From Saccharomonospora xinjiangensis XJ-54 (GTDB taxonomy: Bacteria > Actinomycetota > Actinomycetes > Mycobacteriales > Pseudonocardiaceae), in contig NZ_JH636049.1 in assembly GCF_000258175.1 (NCBI RefSeq), forward strand, positions 1,584,982-1,648,981: a stretch of DNA of 64,000 nucleotides, in the 5' to 3' direction. Every line of letters begins with the position of its first letter. Position 1 is the stretch's first letter. A program made the translations under genes and the position numbers. Shown here piece by piece: positions 9,000 to 18,079 of the stretch. The notes beneath the pieces were generated by a model. That model was not told where the DNA came from, did no database searches, and saw nothing but the letters and a program-made list of their open reading frames with translations.

Positions 9000-10673
9000 A
9001 TGCCGACCTCGCCGCCGCGCCCACCAGGGCTTCCGACCTCCCTGCGCTACCCGGACGTGCCCGTCGGCTCCCTGCTCGCGGGTGCCGCGCGGCGCTACGG
9101 CGAGCGGGTCGCCTTCCGGCATGCCGACGAGGAAATCACCTTCCGAGGCCTGTGGGAGTTGGCGTGCCGGTTCGCGAACGCGCTGCGGCAACACGGCGTC
9201 GGGCGGGGCGACACCGTCGCGCTGCACCTGCCGAACTGCCTGGCTTTCCCGGTGGCCTACTACGGAACCCTGCTGTCGGGGGCTACCTTCAGCCCGGTCA
9301 ACCCACTGCTGCCTCCGCGACCTCTCGCCGGCCAGCTCACCGACTCCGGCGCCTCGGTGGTGGTGACGCACGGCAGCGTGGCCGAGGCGCTGCGCCACAG
9401 CGACATCGAACTGCTGATCACCGTGCGCTCCGGGGCCCCTGGGGCTCTCGACTTCGACCGCTTCGTCGCGGAGGCACCGGCCACGCGACCCGCCGTGGAT
9501 CTCACACCCGGTACCGACCTCGCGCACCTCGGTTACACGGGTGGCACGACAGGCCGGTCGAAGGGCGTGCGGCTGACGCACCGGAACGTCGTCGTCAACG
9601 CGCTCCAGTACACGTGCTGGAGTTCCGGCAGCGTGCCCGCGCTGGACGGGACGGGCGACGTCACGGTGGATCAGATCGGTGACGAACACGAGTGGCCGGT
9701 GCGACTGGGCACCGGGGCCACCCTGACCCTCACGCCGTGGTTCCACGCGATGGGCCTCGGCGGGCTGAACATGGGTGTGCTCAGCGGCACGAGCGTCACC
9801 ATCCACGAACGACTCGACCCGCGCGCCTACGTCACCGACGCTGAGCGACTGCGGGTCACGTCGCTGAGCGGCGCACCCGCGTTGTTCGCGGCGCTACTGA
9901 GGTGCGAGGACTTCCACACGGCCGACCTCTCGTCGGTGCGGAGCCTCTCGTCGGGTGCGGCGCCCATGCCGAGGGTGGTGGCCGACGCCCTGCGCGCCCG
10001 CTTCCCCGGCGTGGTGATCACCGAGGGATACGGCCTCACCGAGGCCACCATGGGAATCACGACGGGGCCGACCTGGCGTTCCGGCACCCGGAAGGCCGGC
10101 ACGGTCGGGGTTCCCATCTTCGACACCGAGGTCCGCATCGTGCCGTCCGGTGGCGACCCCGAGTGGGACGCACTGCCGCCCGGCACGCCCGGCGAGGTGT
10201 GCGCGCGCGGTCCGCAGGTGATGGGCGGCTACCACGGTCGCGACGACGAGACCGCGGCCGTGCTCGACCGGGGCTGGCTGCGAACCGGCGACATCGGCGT
10301 GTTCGACGACGAAGGCTATCTGTCCATAGTGGATCGTAAGAAGGATCTGCTGCTCTACAAGGGCTACAACGTGTACCCGCGCGAGCTTGAGGAGCTGCTG
10401 CTCGCGGTTCCGGGGGTCGCCTCGGCGGCTGTGGTGGGCCGTCCTGCGCCCGACGTGGGCGAGTTGCCCGTCGCCTTCGTGGTGCGAGCACCGCGTTCCG
10501 GTGACGGCTCCGGCGACAGTTCCGGGGGCGTCACCGCGGAGGCCGTCCTCGCCGCCGTGAACGAGCAGGTCCCCCCGTACAAGCGGCTGCGGGAGATCCA
10601 CTTCGTCGATGCGATCCCCGTGTCGGGGGCGGGCAAGGTGCTGAAGCGGCAGCTCCGCGAGCGGCTGGGCTGA
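9000..10673 (+). CDS. AMP-dependent acyl-CoA synthetase (fatty-acid-CoA ligase)
   Basis: Activates a carboxylic acid to acyl-AMP and then acyl-CoA. 557 residues with the complete ligase signature: GYTGGTTGRSKG P-loop (about 178-189), WFHAMGLGGLN, GYGLTEATMG (A5), TGDIGVFDDEG (A7 with conserved Asp) and the hinge DRKKDLLLYKGYNVYP, ending with the catalytic lysine context GKVLKRQL. The ATG at 9000 was chosen since the family-like sequence starts near there; an upstream frame to 8964 is possible. A following SDR gene 82 bp downstream may work in the same pathway (inference). The acyl substrate cannot be told; the length and motifs suit medium or long chain acids. Confidence 0.9.
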   Translation: MPTSPPRPPGLPTSLRYPDVPVGSLLAGAARRYGERVAFRHADEEITFRGLWELACRFANALRQHGVGRGDTVALHLPNCLAFPVAYYGTLLSGATFSPVNPLLPPRPLAGQLTDSGASVVVTHGSVAEALRHSDIELLITVRSGAPGALDFDRFVAEAPATRPAVDLTPGTDLAHLGYTGGTTGRSKGVRLTHRNVVVNALQYTCWSSGSVPALDGTGDVTVDQIGDEHEWPVRLGTGATLTLTPWFHAMGLGGLNMGVLSGTSVTIHERLDPRAYVTDAERLRVTSLSGAPALFAALLRCEDFHTADLSSVRSLSSGAAPMPRVVADALRARFPGVVITEGYGLTEATMGITTGPTWRSGTRKAGTVGVPIFDTEVRIVPSGGDPEWDALPPGTPGEVCARGPQVMGGYHGRDDETAAVLDRGWLRTGDIGVFDDEGYLSIVDRKKDLLLYKGYNVYPRELEELLLAVPGVASAAVVGRPAPDVGELPVAFVVRAPRSGDGSGDSSGGVTAEAVLAAVNEQVPPYKRLREIHFVDAIPVSGAGKVLKRQLRERLG

Positions 10674-10719
10674 TCAAGGCGACCCCAGGGTTTTCCGGTA
10701 CCGGACACTCCGATACTGT

Positions 10720-10729
10720 ACTGATCAGT
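10720..10729. promoter_or_regulatory. Possible TetR-type operator upstream of the SDR gene
   Basis: ACTGATCAGT is a perfect 10-bp palindrome 27 bp before the SDR start, inside an AT-rich stretch (GATACTGTACTGATCAG). Such a palindrome overlapping the promoter of a short-chain dehydrogenase is typical of TetR-family control, but no TetR gene is nearby, so the regulator is unknown. Confidence 0.4.
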
Positions 10730-10755
10730 TCAAAACTTCGACCGCAAAGGACCTC

Positions 10756-11490
10756 ATGAGCAGCAACCGGATCGCCCTCGTCACCGGCGGTAGCAGGGGT
10801 ATCGGCGCCGCGACGGCCCTGCGCCTCGCCGACGACGGCATGGACGTGGCCATCACCTACGCCAGCTCACCCGACCGCGCCAAGGAGGTCGTCGCCGGGA
10901 TCGAGGAGCGGGGACGCAGGGGCCTCGCGATCGAAGCGGACGCCGCCGACGCGGACGCCGTGGTCGGCGCCGTCGATCGCACCGCCGCCGAACTGGGCGG
11001 GCTCGACGTGCTCGTCAACAACGCCGGGATCATCGTGTCAGGGCCGCTGCCCGAGCTGACCCTCGACGACATCGATCGCACCCTGTCGGTCAACGTCAGG
11101 GCGGCCCTGCTCGCCTCACAGGCCGCGGCCGCGCACCTGCCGTCGGGAGGGCGCATCATCTCGATCGGCAGCAACCTCGCCACGCATGTCCCGTGGCCGG
11201 GCATGACGCTGTACTCGGCGAGCAAGTCGGCCCTCATCGGCATGATCAAGGGCCTCGCCCGAGACCTCGGGCCCCGTGGCATCACCGCCAACATCGTGGC
11301 GCCCGGCTGCACCGACACCGACATGAACCCCGCCGACGGGCCGATGTCCGACGCCCAGCGCGCCGCCACGGCACTCGGCCGCTACAACCACGTCGATGAC
11401 ATCGCCGCCGCTGTGTCCTATCTCGCCGGTGACGGCGGGCGCAACGTCACCGGCACGACGCTGGTCGTCGATGCGGGCACCAACGCCTGA
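10756..11490 (+). CDS. SDR family oxidoreductase (3-oxoacyl-ACP reductase-like)
   Basis: 244-residue classical short-chain dehydrogenase. NAD(P) binding motif TGGSRGIG at residues 9-16, NNAG at about 88-91, catalytic serine in ISIGSN, YSASK (Tyr and Lys catalytic) at about 152-156, and the C-terminal GTTLVVDAGTNA typical of FabG-like enzymes. ATG start preceded by AAAGGACCTC. Likely NADPH-dependent given Arg after the glycine motif. The substrate is unknown. Tail to tail with purE, 4 bp apart. Confidence 0.9.
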   Translation: MSSNRIALVTGGSRGIGAATALRLADDGMDVAITYASSPDRAKEVVAGIEERGRRGLAIEADAADADAVVGAVDRTAAELGGLDVLVNNAGIIVSGPLPELTLDDIDRTLSVNVRAALLASQAAAAHLPSGGRIISIGSNLATHVPWPGMTLYSASKSALIGMIKGLARDLGPRGITANIVAPGCTDTDMNPADGPMSDAQRAATALGRYNHVDDIAAAVSYLAGDGGRNVTGTTLVVDAGTNA

Positions 11491-11494
11491 CCGG

Positions 11495-12001
11495 TCACGA
11501 ACGCTCGGCGGCCCGCTGCCTCAGCGCGGCGTCCTTGTCCAGGACGAGTGCTTCGAGGTCGGCCTGGAACCGTTCCATCCGTGCGCGCAACGCGGTGTCG
11601 GAGGCGGCGAGCATCCGCACCGCCAGCAGACCCGCGTTGCGCGCACCACCCACCGACACGGTGGCGACGGGAACACCCGCCGGCATCTGCACGATCGACA
11701 GCAGCGAGTCCAGTCCGTCGAGATACTTCAGCGGCACGGGAACGCCGATCACGGGAAGCGGGGTGGCCGAGGCCACCATCCCCGGAAGGTGGGCCGCCCC
11801 ACCGGCACCCGCGATGATCACCCGCAGGCCGCGCTCCGCCGCGGAACTCGCGTAGTCCAGCATCCGCTGTGGCGTGCGGTGGGCGGAGTAGACGCCGACC
11901 TCGTAGGGCACGGCGAACTCCTCCAGCGCCGTCGCGGCGGCCTCCAGCACCGGCCAGTCGGAGTCGCTGCCCATGATCAGGCCGACGTCGGGGGTGGTCA
12001 C
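11495..12001 (-). CDS. purE: 5-(carboxyamino)imidazole ribonucleotide mutase
   Basis: Catalyses N5-CAIR to CAIR in purine synthesis, acting after PurK. 168 residues with the PurE fingerprints [19 protein letters not shown] and [14 protein letters not shown] set the start at the GTG (complement of 11999-12001) because AAGGAG lies 7 nt upstream of it; a longer frame to 12034 would encode that ribosome binding site. The gap to purK is 55 bp and both genes read the same way, so one operon. Confidence 0.94.
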   Translation of the reverse strand: MTTPDVGLIMGSDSDWPVLEAAATALEEFAVPYEVGVYSAHRTPQRMLDYASSAAERGLRVIIAGAGGAAHLPGMVASATPLPVIGVPVPLKYLDGLDSLLSIVQMPAGVPVATVSVGGARNAGLLAVRMLAASDTALRARMERFQADLEALVLDKDAALRQRAAERS

Positions 12002-12056
12002 GGTGCGCTCCTTCTGCTGCGGGGACACGGACATCGATGTGTGCCGGGGCGGCCGG

Positions 12057-13238
12057 TCAGTGGGCCCGGTAGCCGTCGAGCCATTCGGCGTGCGACAGCC
12101 AGTGCGCGGCCAGCCTCGCCCGCTTCCTGGTGTCGTCGGTGATCGGCCCGAGCACGTTGACGTGGCCCAGTTTGCGTCCGGGCCGCTCTGACTTGCCGTA
12201 GAGGTGGACGCGCACGTCGGGGAAGCGGGCGAAGAGGTGGTGCAACCGCTCGTCGGGGCTCGTCGCCGGTGTCTCCGGCGCGCCGAGGATGTTGGCCATC
12301 ACCGTGGGCGAGAGCGGTTCGGTGACGCCGAGCGGATAGTCCAGCACCGCGCGCAGGTGCTGCTCGAACTGCGAGGTTCGGGAGCCGTCCATGGTCCAGT
12401 GCCCCGAGTTGTGCGGGCGCATGGCGAGCTCGTTGACCAGCAGGCCGGTCTCGGTCTCGAACAGCTCCACCGCCAGCACGCCGACCACGCCGAGCTCGTC
12501 GGCGACGCGCAGAGCCAGTTCCTGCGCCAGCGCGGTCTTCGCGGCGGTCAGTCCGGGAGCGGGAGCGAGCACCTCGGTGTTGATGCCGTCCTTCTGCACG
12601 GTCTCCACCACAGGCCACGCCGAACCCTGCCCGAACGGGGATCGGGCGACCAGAGCGGACAGCTCGCGCCGCATCTCCACCCTCTCCTCCACGAGCAGCG
12701 GGGTGCCCGCGTCGAGCAGCTCCCGCACCAGCGACGTGGCCTCGTCCTGCGACCCGACCAGCCACACGCCCTTGCCGTCGTAGCCGCCGCTGGCGGCCTT
12801 GAGCACCACGGGCCACGCGTGCTTCTCGGCGAACGCGGTCACGTCGTCGGGCGCGGTGACCTCGACGAACGCGGGACCGGGAATCCCCTGCGCCGCGAGA
12901 CGCTCGCGCATCAGGAGCTTGTTCTGCGCGAACGCCAGAGCCGACGGCCCCGGCCTGAGCACGACACCCTCGGCCTCAAGCGCCCGCAGGTGCTGGCCGG
13001 GAACGTGCTCGTGGTCGAACGTCACCACGTCCACGGTGCCCGCGAACGCACGCAGTGCGGCCAGATCGGTGTGGTGTCCCCGCACGACATCGCTCGCCAC
13101 GAGCCCGGCGGACTCGTTCTCGCCTGCCGCGAGCACACGCAACGACAGGCCGAGGGAGATCGCGGCCTGATGGGTCATCCTGGCGAGCTGACCGCCGCCG
13201 ACCATGCCCACGACGGGCAGTCCTGTTCGGGTGTCCAT
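12057..13238 (-). CDS. purK: 5-(carboxyamino)imidazole ribonucleotide synthase
   Basis: ATP-grasp enzyme that carboxylates AIR to N5-CAIR. 393 residues: N-terminal PreATP domain with VGGGQLARM (about 14-22), central ATP-grasp with [26 protein letters not shown] and [11 protein letters not shown] (metal and substrate binding), then a C-terminal barrel. Start ATG at 13238. Together with purE forms the conserved purK-purE pair; in M. tuberculosis the same pair (Rv3275c-Rv3276c) also lies next to a GtrA-type gene. Confidence 0.95.
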   Translation of the reverse strand: MDTRTGLPVVGMVGGGQLARMTHQAAISLGLSLRVLAAGENESAGLVASDVVRGHHTDLAALRAFAGTVDVVTFDHEHVPGQHLRALEAEGVVLRPGPSALAFAQNKLLMRERLAAQGIPGPAFVEVTAPDDVTAFAEKHAWPVVLKAASGGYDGKGVWLVGSQDEATSLVRELLDAGTPLLVEERVEMRRELSALVARSPFGQGSAWPVVETVQKDGINTEVLAPAPGLTAAKTALAQELALRVADELGVVGVLAVELFETETGLLVNELAMRPHNSGHWTMDGSRTSQFEQHLRAVLDYPLGVTEPLSPTVMANILGAPETPATSPDERLHHLFARFPDVRVHLYGKSERPGRKLGHVNVLGPITDDTRKRARLAAHWLSHAEWLDGYRAH

Positions 13239-13250
13239 GGTGCGTCCAGG

Positions 13251-14606
13251 TTAAGGGGAGCCGTCCTGGCCCCTCTCCTCAGCCCGGGACGACCCGCCAG
13301 GTGCACCGGCCCGCTCCACGGCACGCTCGCGCCGCGCCAGCCAGCGAACACCCAGCGTCGCGGCGAGAGCGACCGGCACAAGGAGATACGCGCTGCCGAG
13401 CACGAACTGCCAGAACTCCCAATGCAGTTCGAGGTTGCGGCCGTTGGGCAGCACCAGCAGCACACAGCTGACGAACACGACGATCACGAAGCCCGCGAGC
13501 GCCCAGCGGCGCCAGGCCGTGACGGGGCTCGTCTCCGGCAGGCGCACGACCAGCACGACGATCAGCGGCACCGCCCACACCCAGTGATGCGACCAGGAGA
13601 CGGGCGAGACGAGCAGCGCGTAGAACGCCGTCACGAGCAGGGCGTAGAGGTGCTGACCACGGCGGTGGAACCGCACCATCACCCAGATCGCGAACGGCGC
13701 CAGCAGCGCACCGACACCGAGCGCGGCCACCGAGGACCACGGCGCGAGGTCGGTCACGCGGTTCAGCAGGCCGTTGAGCGACTGGTTGCCCGCCCAGTGC
13801 ATCGGCCCGATGCGCCCCTGGTTGAACACGGTGTGGGTCCAGAACCGCACCGCGTCGGACGGCGCGATCACGAACATGAGCGCCTGCAAGCAGGCGAACG
13901 TGCCGAGGGCCCTGGCGGCGTCCCATTTCCGGCCGGTGAACAGCAGGTGCGGGATGAAGATCAGCGGTGTGAGTTTGACGGCGGCTGCGATGCCGACGAG
14001 CACACCGCCCCAGCGGCTGTCCCGCCTGCACAGCACGAGGACGTCGAGCACGACCAGCGCCATCAGGATGATGTTGATTTGCCCGAGGAAGATCGTGCGC
14101 CACACCGGTTCGAGACCGAAGAACACGATGGTGAAGACCAGCGTGATCCTCGCGGGTGAGGCCAGGAGCGCGAGACCGCCCTCCTGCCGGGGAAGCGAGG
14201 CGATCGTCACGCGGACGACCAGCGCGAGCGCCAGGAACGAGACGGCAGCGACCACGCCCCAGGCGATCTGGACGGGGAAGAACGCCAGCGGGGCGAACAG
14301 CAGCGCGGCGGCAGGCGGGTAGGTGAACGGCAGCAACGCCCACCACGGCTCCGAGCCGAGCGTATTGCCCGCGTACAGCGGGTCTGACTGCAACAGCGTC
14401 AGCGCACCCGCCCGGTACACGGCGCTGTCCACCCCGAGCCGCCAGTCGAACAACCAGCCCAGCACACCCGCGACGACGGCCAGCGCGGGCAACACCGCCA
14501 GCAGGGCGATCGAGCGCGGCCTTCCCGACAGCCTGCCAAGGGACGCCCTCAGTGACAGGAACGGCTCATCGCCGGGGCGAACCTCGGAACCGGTGGTGGT
14601 GGACAT
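13251..14606 (-). CDS. GT87-type polyprenol-phosphate-mannose-dependent glycosyltransferase (DUF2029)
   Basis: About 451 residues with roughly ten hydrophobic helices, an early luminal loop holding VDSAVYRAGALTLL and DPLYAG, and FTYPPAAALLFAPL, the pattern of GT-C alpha-mannosyltransferases of the GT87 family. These transfer mannose from decaprenyl-phosphate-mannose to envelope glycolipids on the outer membrane face. The start is uncertain: ATG at 14606 is used here; the frame continues to 14630. 12 bp upstream of purK on the same strand. C-terminal 25 residues are charged and cytoplasmic. Confidence 0.82.
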   Translation of the reverse strand: MSTTTGSEVRPGDEPFLSLRASLGRLSGRPRSIALLAVLPALAVVAGVLGWLFDWRLGVDSAVYRAGALTLLQSDPLYAGNTLGSEPWWALLPFTYPPAAALLFAPLAFFPVQIAWGVVAAVSFLALALVVRVTIASLPRQEGGLALLASPARITLVFTIVFFGLEPVWRTIFLGQINIILMALVVLDVLVLCRRDSRWGGVLVGIAAAVKLTPLIFIPHLLFTGRKWDAARALGTFACLQALMFVIAPSDAVRFWTHTVFNQGRIGPMHWAGNQSLNGLLNRVTDLAPWSSVAALGVGALLAPFAIWVMVRFHRRGQHLYALLVTAFYALLVSPVSWSHHWVWAVPLIVVLVVRLPETSPVTAWRRWALAGFVIVVFVSCVLLVLPNGRNLELHWEFWQFVLGSAYLLVPVALAATLGVRWLARRERAVERAGAPGGSSRAEERGQDGSP

Positions 14607-14840
14607 CGGACGCTTCACCACTCGCCACACATCGACTGCCTCACGGAAACAAGGTAATCACGATCCGGCGTAAACAGGGCCGTCAGCCCCGAACCGGCCC
14701 CCGCCCACCGATGTCCTCCGATGGAGTGACAGCGGGTGTCGTGGTTCCGGCGCGACCGCACCCGAGGCATGCTGCCCTGTGGCGAGTCGGCACACTTGCC
14801 GCACCGCTCGATGTTCTCCGCGCAGCGAGGAAGGACAGCC

Positions 14841-17300
14841 GTGACCACCGACTCCCCGAGTCCGAACGGCCGCAGCGACGCCGACCTCATCGCGTCGGTC
14901 CGTGCGGGCCGGATCGAGGAGTACGGCACGCTCTACGACCGGCACGCCACAGCGGCCACCCGCCTCGCGCGGCACCTGTGCCCCGCCACCGCCGACGCCG
15001 ACGCCGTCGTGGCTGAGTCGTTCGCGACGGTGCTCGACGCGCTGCGGGACGGCGAAGGCCCGGACCACGCCTTCCGCGCCTACCTGCTGACCACCGTTCG
15101 CCGCACCGCCCACAGCAGGGCCAGGGCCTCCGGCCGGGTGCGCCAGGCCGGAGTCACGGCCATGGGGGCTGTGGCAGGAACCCGAGCGGTCTCCTCCGAT
15201 CCGTCGGCCGGAGAACTCGAACACTTCGAACGCAGCCTGGTGGCTCGCGCGTTCCACCGGCTTCCCGGACGCTGGCAGACCGTGCTGTGGCACACGGTGA
15301 TCGAGCAGCAGCCCGCCTCGGAGGTCGCGCCGCTGCTCGGCATCTCGCCGGGCGCGGTGCCTGCGCTGGCCTACCGCGCCCGCGCGAGCCTGCGGCAGGA
15401 GTACCTCCAGGCGCATCTCGCGGAGACGTCGTCGCCGCGGTGCAGGGCGACGGCGACCAAGCTCGGCGCGGGAACGAGGGACGGGCTGTCCTTGCGGGAG
15501 CGCGCGCAGGTCGAGCAGCACCTCGATCACTGTGCGCGGTGCAGGGCACTCGCCGACGAACTCGCCGATGTCAACGCCTCGCTGCGCGGGGTGGTGGCCT
15601 TCCTCGTGCTGGGCAGCGCCACCCTCGACTACCTCACGGACAGCGGAGCGGCGTCATCGGCGATCACTGCTGTCCACGCGGCAACGAAATCCGGTGAGCC
15701 CGGCCCCCGCCAGTTCCTCGGCGTCGCGGTGTCAGGTGTCGCGCTCGCCACCGCCGTGGCCGTCGCGCTCGGGGCAGGCGGTGTGGGCACCGCGCCCGTC
15801 GCCCACCGGCCGCAGGAGAGTGAGCGGCCCGCGCCTCCGCCGGTGTCGGCACCCGCGACGCCGTCCCCGACGCCCGTGGGACCGCCGTCACACCCGTCAC
15901 TTCCCCCGCTGCCTGCCCCGGAGCTGAGGCCGGATTCCTACCGGCAGCTCCGGCCACCCCTCCCGCAGTCGCCGGAAACGCGGCCGGTGTCGCCTCCACC
16001 GGCGCTGCCTCCACCGCCGTTTCCTCCCGCAGACCCCGCCACACCGGTCGAGCCCGCTCCACCCGCCGCCCAGCCTGAGGAACCGCTTCCCTCGCCTGGC
16101 ACCGATCCCGGAGGGGACACCGGCAACGAGGTCCCACCACCGGACCCTGCGCCGAGACCGAAGGTTTCGGCGTCCGTTCCCGGCGACGGCATCAGGCTGG
16201 ACGCGGGAGGTGAGGCCAGAAATCTCGACGTGGCACTGCACAACGACGGTGAGGCCACGGCCGCAGGCACCGCTGTGGCCCTGACCCTTCCCGACGGCGT
16301 CACCACCGTCGCGCAGCAGCCCGGGGAAGGCGCCGACCCCGGAGACGGCACCCCGCCTGAAGAGGAGGATGACGGGCTCGGAACCGGCATCACCTCCGAA
16401 AACGACACCACACCCGAGCCGCGAACCGACGGCGGTCGGACCGAATCCACGGCTCCGGGACACGAGCCAGGCACGCCACCTGCTGTGTCCTGTCCTCCAG
16501 GCCGGGGAACCGTCGTGTGCGAGGTTCCCGGCGGGCTGGAACCTCGCGAGCGGGAAGTGGTGCGCTTCCGCGTGACCGCCGCCCCCGAGGCGGAATCCGG
16601 TGCCGCGGAGGGGCGGGTGACGGTGGCGGGCGGCGACCCGGTGCGCTTCACCGTCCCGATCGCCGTCCGGCAGGACGTCGCGCGGCTCGACGTCGGCGTG
16701 ACGGGAAGGCAGCTGCACATCGAGGTCCGCAACGAGGGAGCGCGTCCCGCCATCGCCTCAGTCTCGGTGTCCCTCGACGTACCCGGTCTCGTGCTGTACG
16801 CCGAGGACCTGGAATGCGAGGCCGAGCCGCTGCACTGCGTCTCCCCTGCCCCGCTCGACCCTGGGCAGAGCACTCACCTTGAGGTGTTCGTCCCGCCGGG
16901 TCACGACGCCGACATCGTGACGGTCACCGCATCCGTCGGTGAGGACACGACGTCGGAGGTCGTCGAGCTCATGTCCCTCCTGCGCCTCGATGAGCCCGAA
17001 CCCGGAGCATCCGAACCCGGCGACTCGTCGCGGCCATCCTCGTCGAGTCCGTCCGGGACGGCCCCCTCCACAACTCCTGCCGGCCCCGACCCGGCGGGGC
17101 CGGCGGCTGCCTCGACAGCGCTTCCGCAGGCGCCCGTGTCCTCGTCGTTCCCGGTGTTTCCGCAGGCGCCCTCGGAAGAGGTCGCCGAGGATGATGACGC
17201 TCCGTCACTGCTCGGAACACTCCTGCGGCAGCAGCATCGACGCTCCGGACGGCTCCGGCGGCGCGCCGGGTTCCCGGTTCACCCACGTCCCTCTGCGTAG
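14841..17300 (+). CDS. Fused ECF-type sigma factor / zinc-finger anti-sigma / membrane / extracellular CARDB-like protein
   Basis: 819 residues with a rare domain order. About 13-95 resembles sigma-70 region 2 (ADLIASVRAGRIEEYGTLYDRH, here split as DLIASVRAG and EEYGTLYDRH); about 130-185 resembles region 4 (FHRLPGRWQTVLWH then LLGISPGAVPALAYRAR helix-turn-helix). Residues about 227-234 form H-x3-C-x2-C (HLDHCARC), the zinc-binding anti-sigma (zf-HC2/ZAS) motif. A TM helix follows at about 292-312, then a Pro-rich linker (about 320-425) and two beta-rich stretches resembling CARDB/Ig-like folds (about 430-490 and 610-710), ending in a Ser/Pro tail. Start GTG at 14841 has AAGGAC 5 nt before it. 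Reminiscent of the ECF52/53 fused sigma groups of actinobacteria. It would tether a sigma factor to the membrane with an outside sensor. Confidence 0.82.
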   Translation: MTTDSPSPNGRSDADLIASVRAGRIEEYGTLYDRHATAATRLARHLCPATADADAVVAESFATVLDALRDGEGPDHAFRAYLLTTVRRTAHSRARASGRVRQAGVTAMGAVAGTRAVSSDPSAGELEHFERSLVARAFHRLPGRWQTVLWHTVIEQQPASEVAPLLGISPGAVPALAYRARASLRQEYLQAHLAETSSPRCRATATKLGAGTRDGLSLRERAQVEQHLDHCARCRALADELADVNASLRGVVAFLVLGSATLDYLTDSGAASSAITAVHAATKSGEPGPRQFLGVAVSGVALATAVAVALGAGGVGTAPVAHRPQESERPAPPPVSAPATPSPTPVGPPSHPSLPPLPAPELRPDSYRQLRPPLPQSPETRPVSPPPALPPPPFPPADPATPVEPAPPAAQPEEPLPSPGTDPGGDTGNEVPPPDPAPRPKVSASVPGDGIRLDAGGEARNLDVALHNDGEATAAGTAVALTLPDGVTTVAQQPGEGADPGDGTPPEEEDDGLGTGITSENDTTPEPRTDGGRTESTAPGHEPGTPPAVSCPPGRGTVVCEVPGGLEPREREVVRFRVTAAPEAESGAAEGRVTVAGGDPVRFTVPIAVRQDVARLDVGVTGRQLHIEVRNEGARPAIASVSVSLDVPGLVLYAEDLECEAEPLHCVSPAPLDPGQSTHLEVFVPPGHDADIVTVTASVGEDTTSEVVELMSLLRLDEPEPGASEPGDSSRPSSSSPSGTAPSTTPAGPDPAGPAAASTALPQAPVSSSFPVFPQAPSEEVAEDDDAPSLLGTLLRQQHRRSGRLRRRAGFPVHPRPSA

Positions 17301-17310
17301 ACTGCGCGAC

Positions 17311-17853
17311 GTGGCCGTCGTCGGATCTGTTCTCGCCCGCCTTCCCGCGCCCCTGCGCGCGATCCTGGTGAAGCACCGGGAGCTGCTGAAGTTCGCGCTG
17401 GTGGGCGGCACGACGTTCGTCGTGGACAACGCCATCTGGTACCTGCTGAAACTGACGATCCTGACATCGAAACCCACGACGGCGAAGGCCATCGCGATCA
17501 TCATCGCCACCATCGTGTCGTACGTGTTGAACCGCGAGTGGTCCTTCCGCACGAGGGGAGGCAGGGAACGCGCTCACGAAGCGGCGCTGTTCTTCCTGGT
17601 CAGCGGTGTCGCGGTCGTCATCAATCTGATCCCGCTGCTCATGTCACGCTACGTGTTCGACCTGGAGGTCCCGCACGTCTCCCGGTTCGTCCAGGAGGCC
17701 GCCGACTTCGCCAGTGGATCGATCATCGGCATGCTCCTGGCGATGGCGTTCCGGTTCTGGGGTTTCCGGAGGTGGGTCTTCCCCGACGAACTCGGCCGCA
17801 CACGGCGCGATGCCCCCACCGACGACGCCGCGGCCTCGGGCGCGCACCGCTGA
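17311..17853 (+). CDS. GtrA family membrane protein
   Basis: About 180 residues, four predicted TM helices, and the GtrA signature FALVGGTTFVVDNAIWYLL near the N-terminus (written here as FALVGGTTF and DNAIWYLL) plus NREWSFR after the second helix. GtrA proteins are thought to flip or help present polyprenol-linked sugars for envelope modification. The start is the GTG at 17311, 10 bp after the sigma-fusion stop; the open frame continues far upstream but overlaps that gene in a wrong-frame Arg-rich stretch. Synteny with Rv3277 next to purK. Followed by a hairpin at 17951. Confidence 0.86.
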   Translation: MAVVGSVLARLPAPLRAILVKHRELLKFALVGGTTFVVDNAIWYLLKLTILTSKPTTAKAIAIIIATIVSYVLNREWSFRTRGGRERAHEAALFFLVSGVAVVINLIPLLMSRYVFDLEVPHVSRFVQEAADFASGSIIGMLLAMAFRFWGFRRWVFPDELGRTRRDAPTDDAAASGAHR

Positions 17854-17950
17854 AGCAAGGCGGGCGCCCACACGCCCACAGCCGACACACCCGCACAGTG
17901 CTGCGTGGTCGAACACATCAGTCCGTCACCGTGGGTGGCGGGCGAGTCGC

Positions 17951-18015
17951 CAGGTCAGGTGCTGCCGGGGGTAGACCCGGACCCTGGCCTGACGCATGTT
18001 CAGGGTCATTTTTCC
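17951..18015 (+). terminator. Probable rho-independent terminator after gtrA
   Basis: CAGGTCAGG (17951-17959) pairs with CCTGGCCTG (17983-17991) with one G-T wobble, and an inner CCGGG / CCCGG stem at 17965-17980 strengthens it. A T-run (ATTTTTCCCCC) follows about 15 bp later. It sits in the 226-bp convergent gap between gtrA and the histidine kinase, in which no gene is seen. Confidence 0.55.
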
Positions 18016-18079
18016 CCCTTCTCAGTTCCTCGAACCGAGTCCGCAGGCAGCGCGCCCAAGATCTTCCCCGCCGTACCCG

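Noticed and set aside
12204..14159. 651-codon plus frame antisense to purK and GT87
   Set aside because: Antisense shadow; PurK and GT87 motifs on the minus strand are clear.
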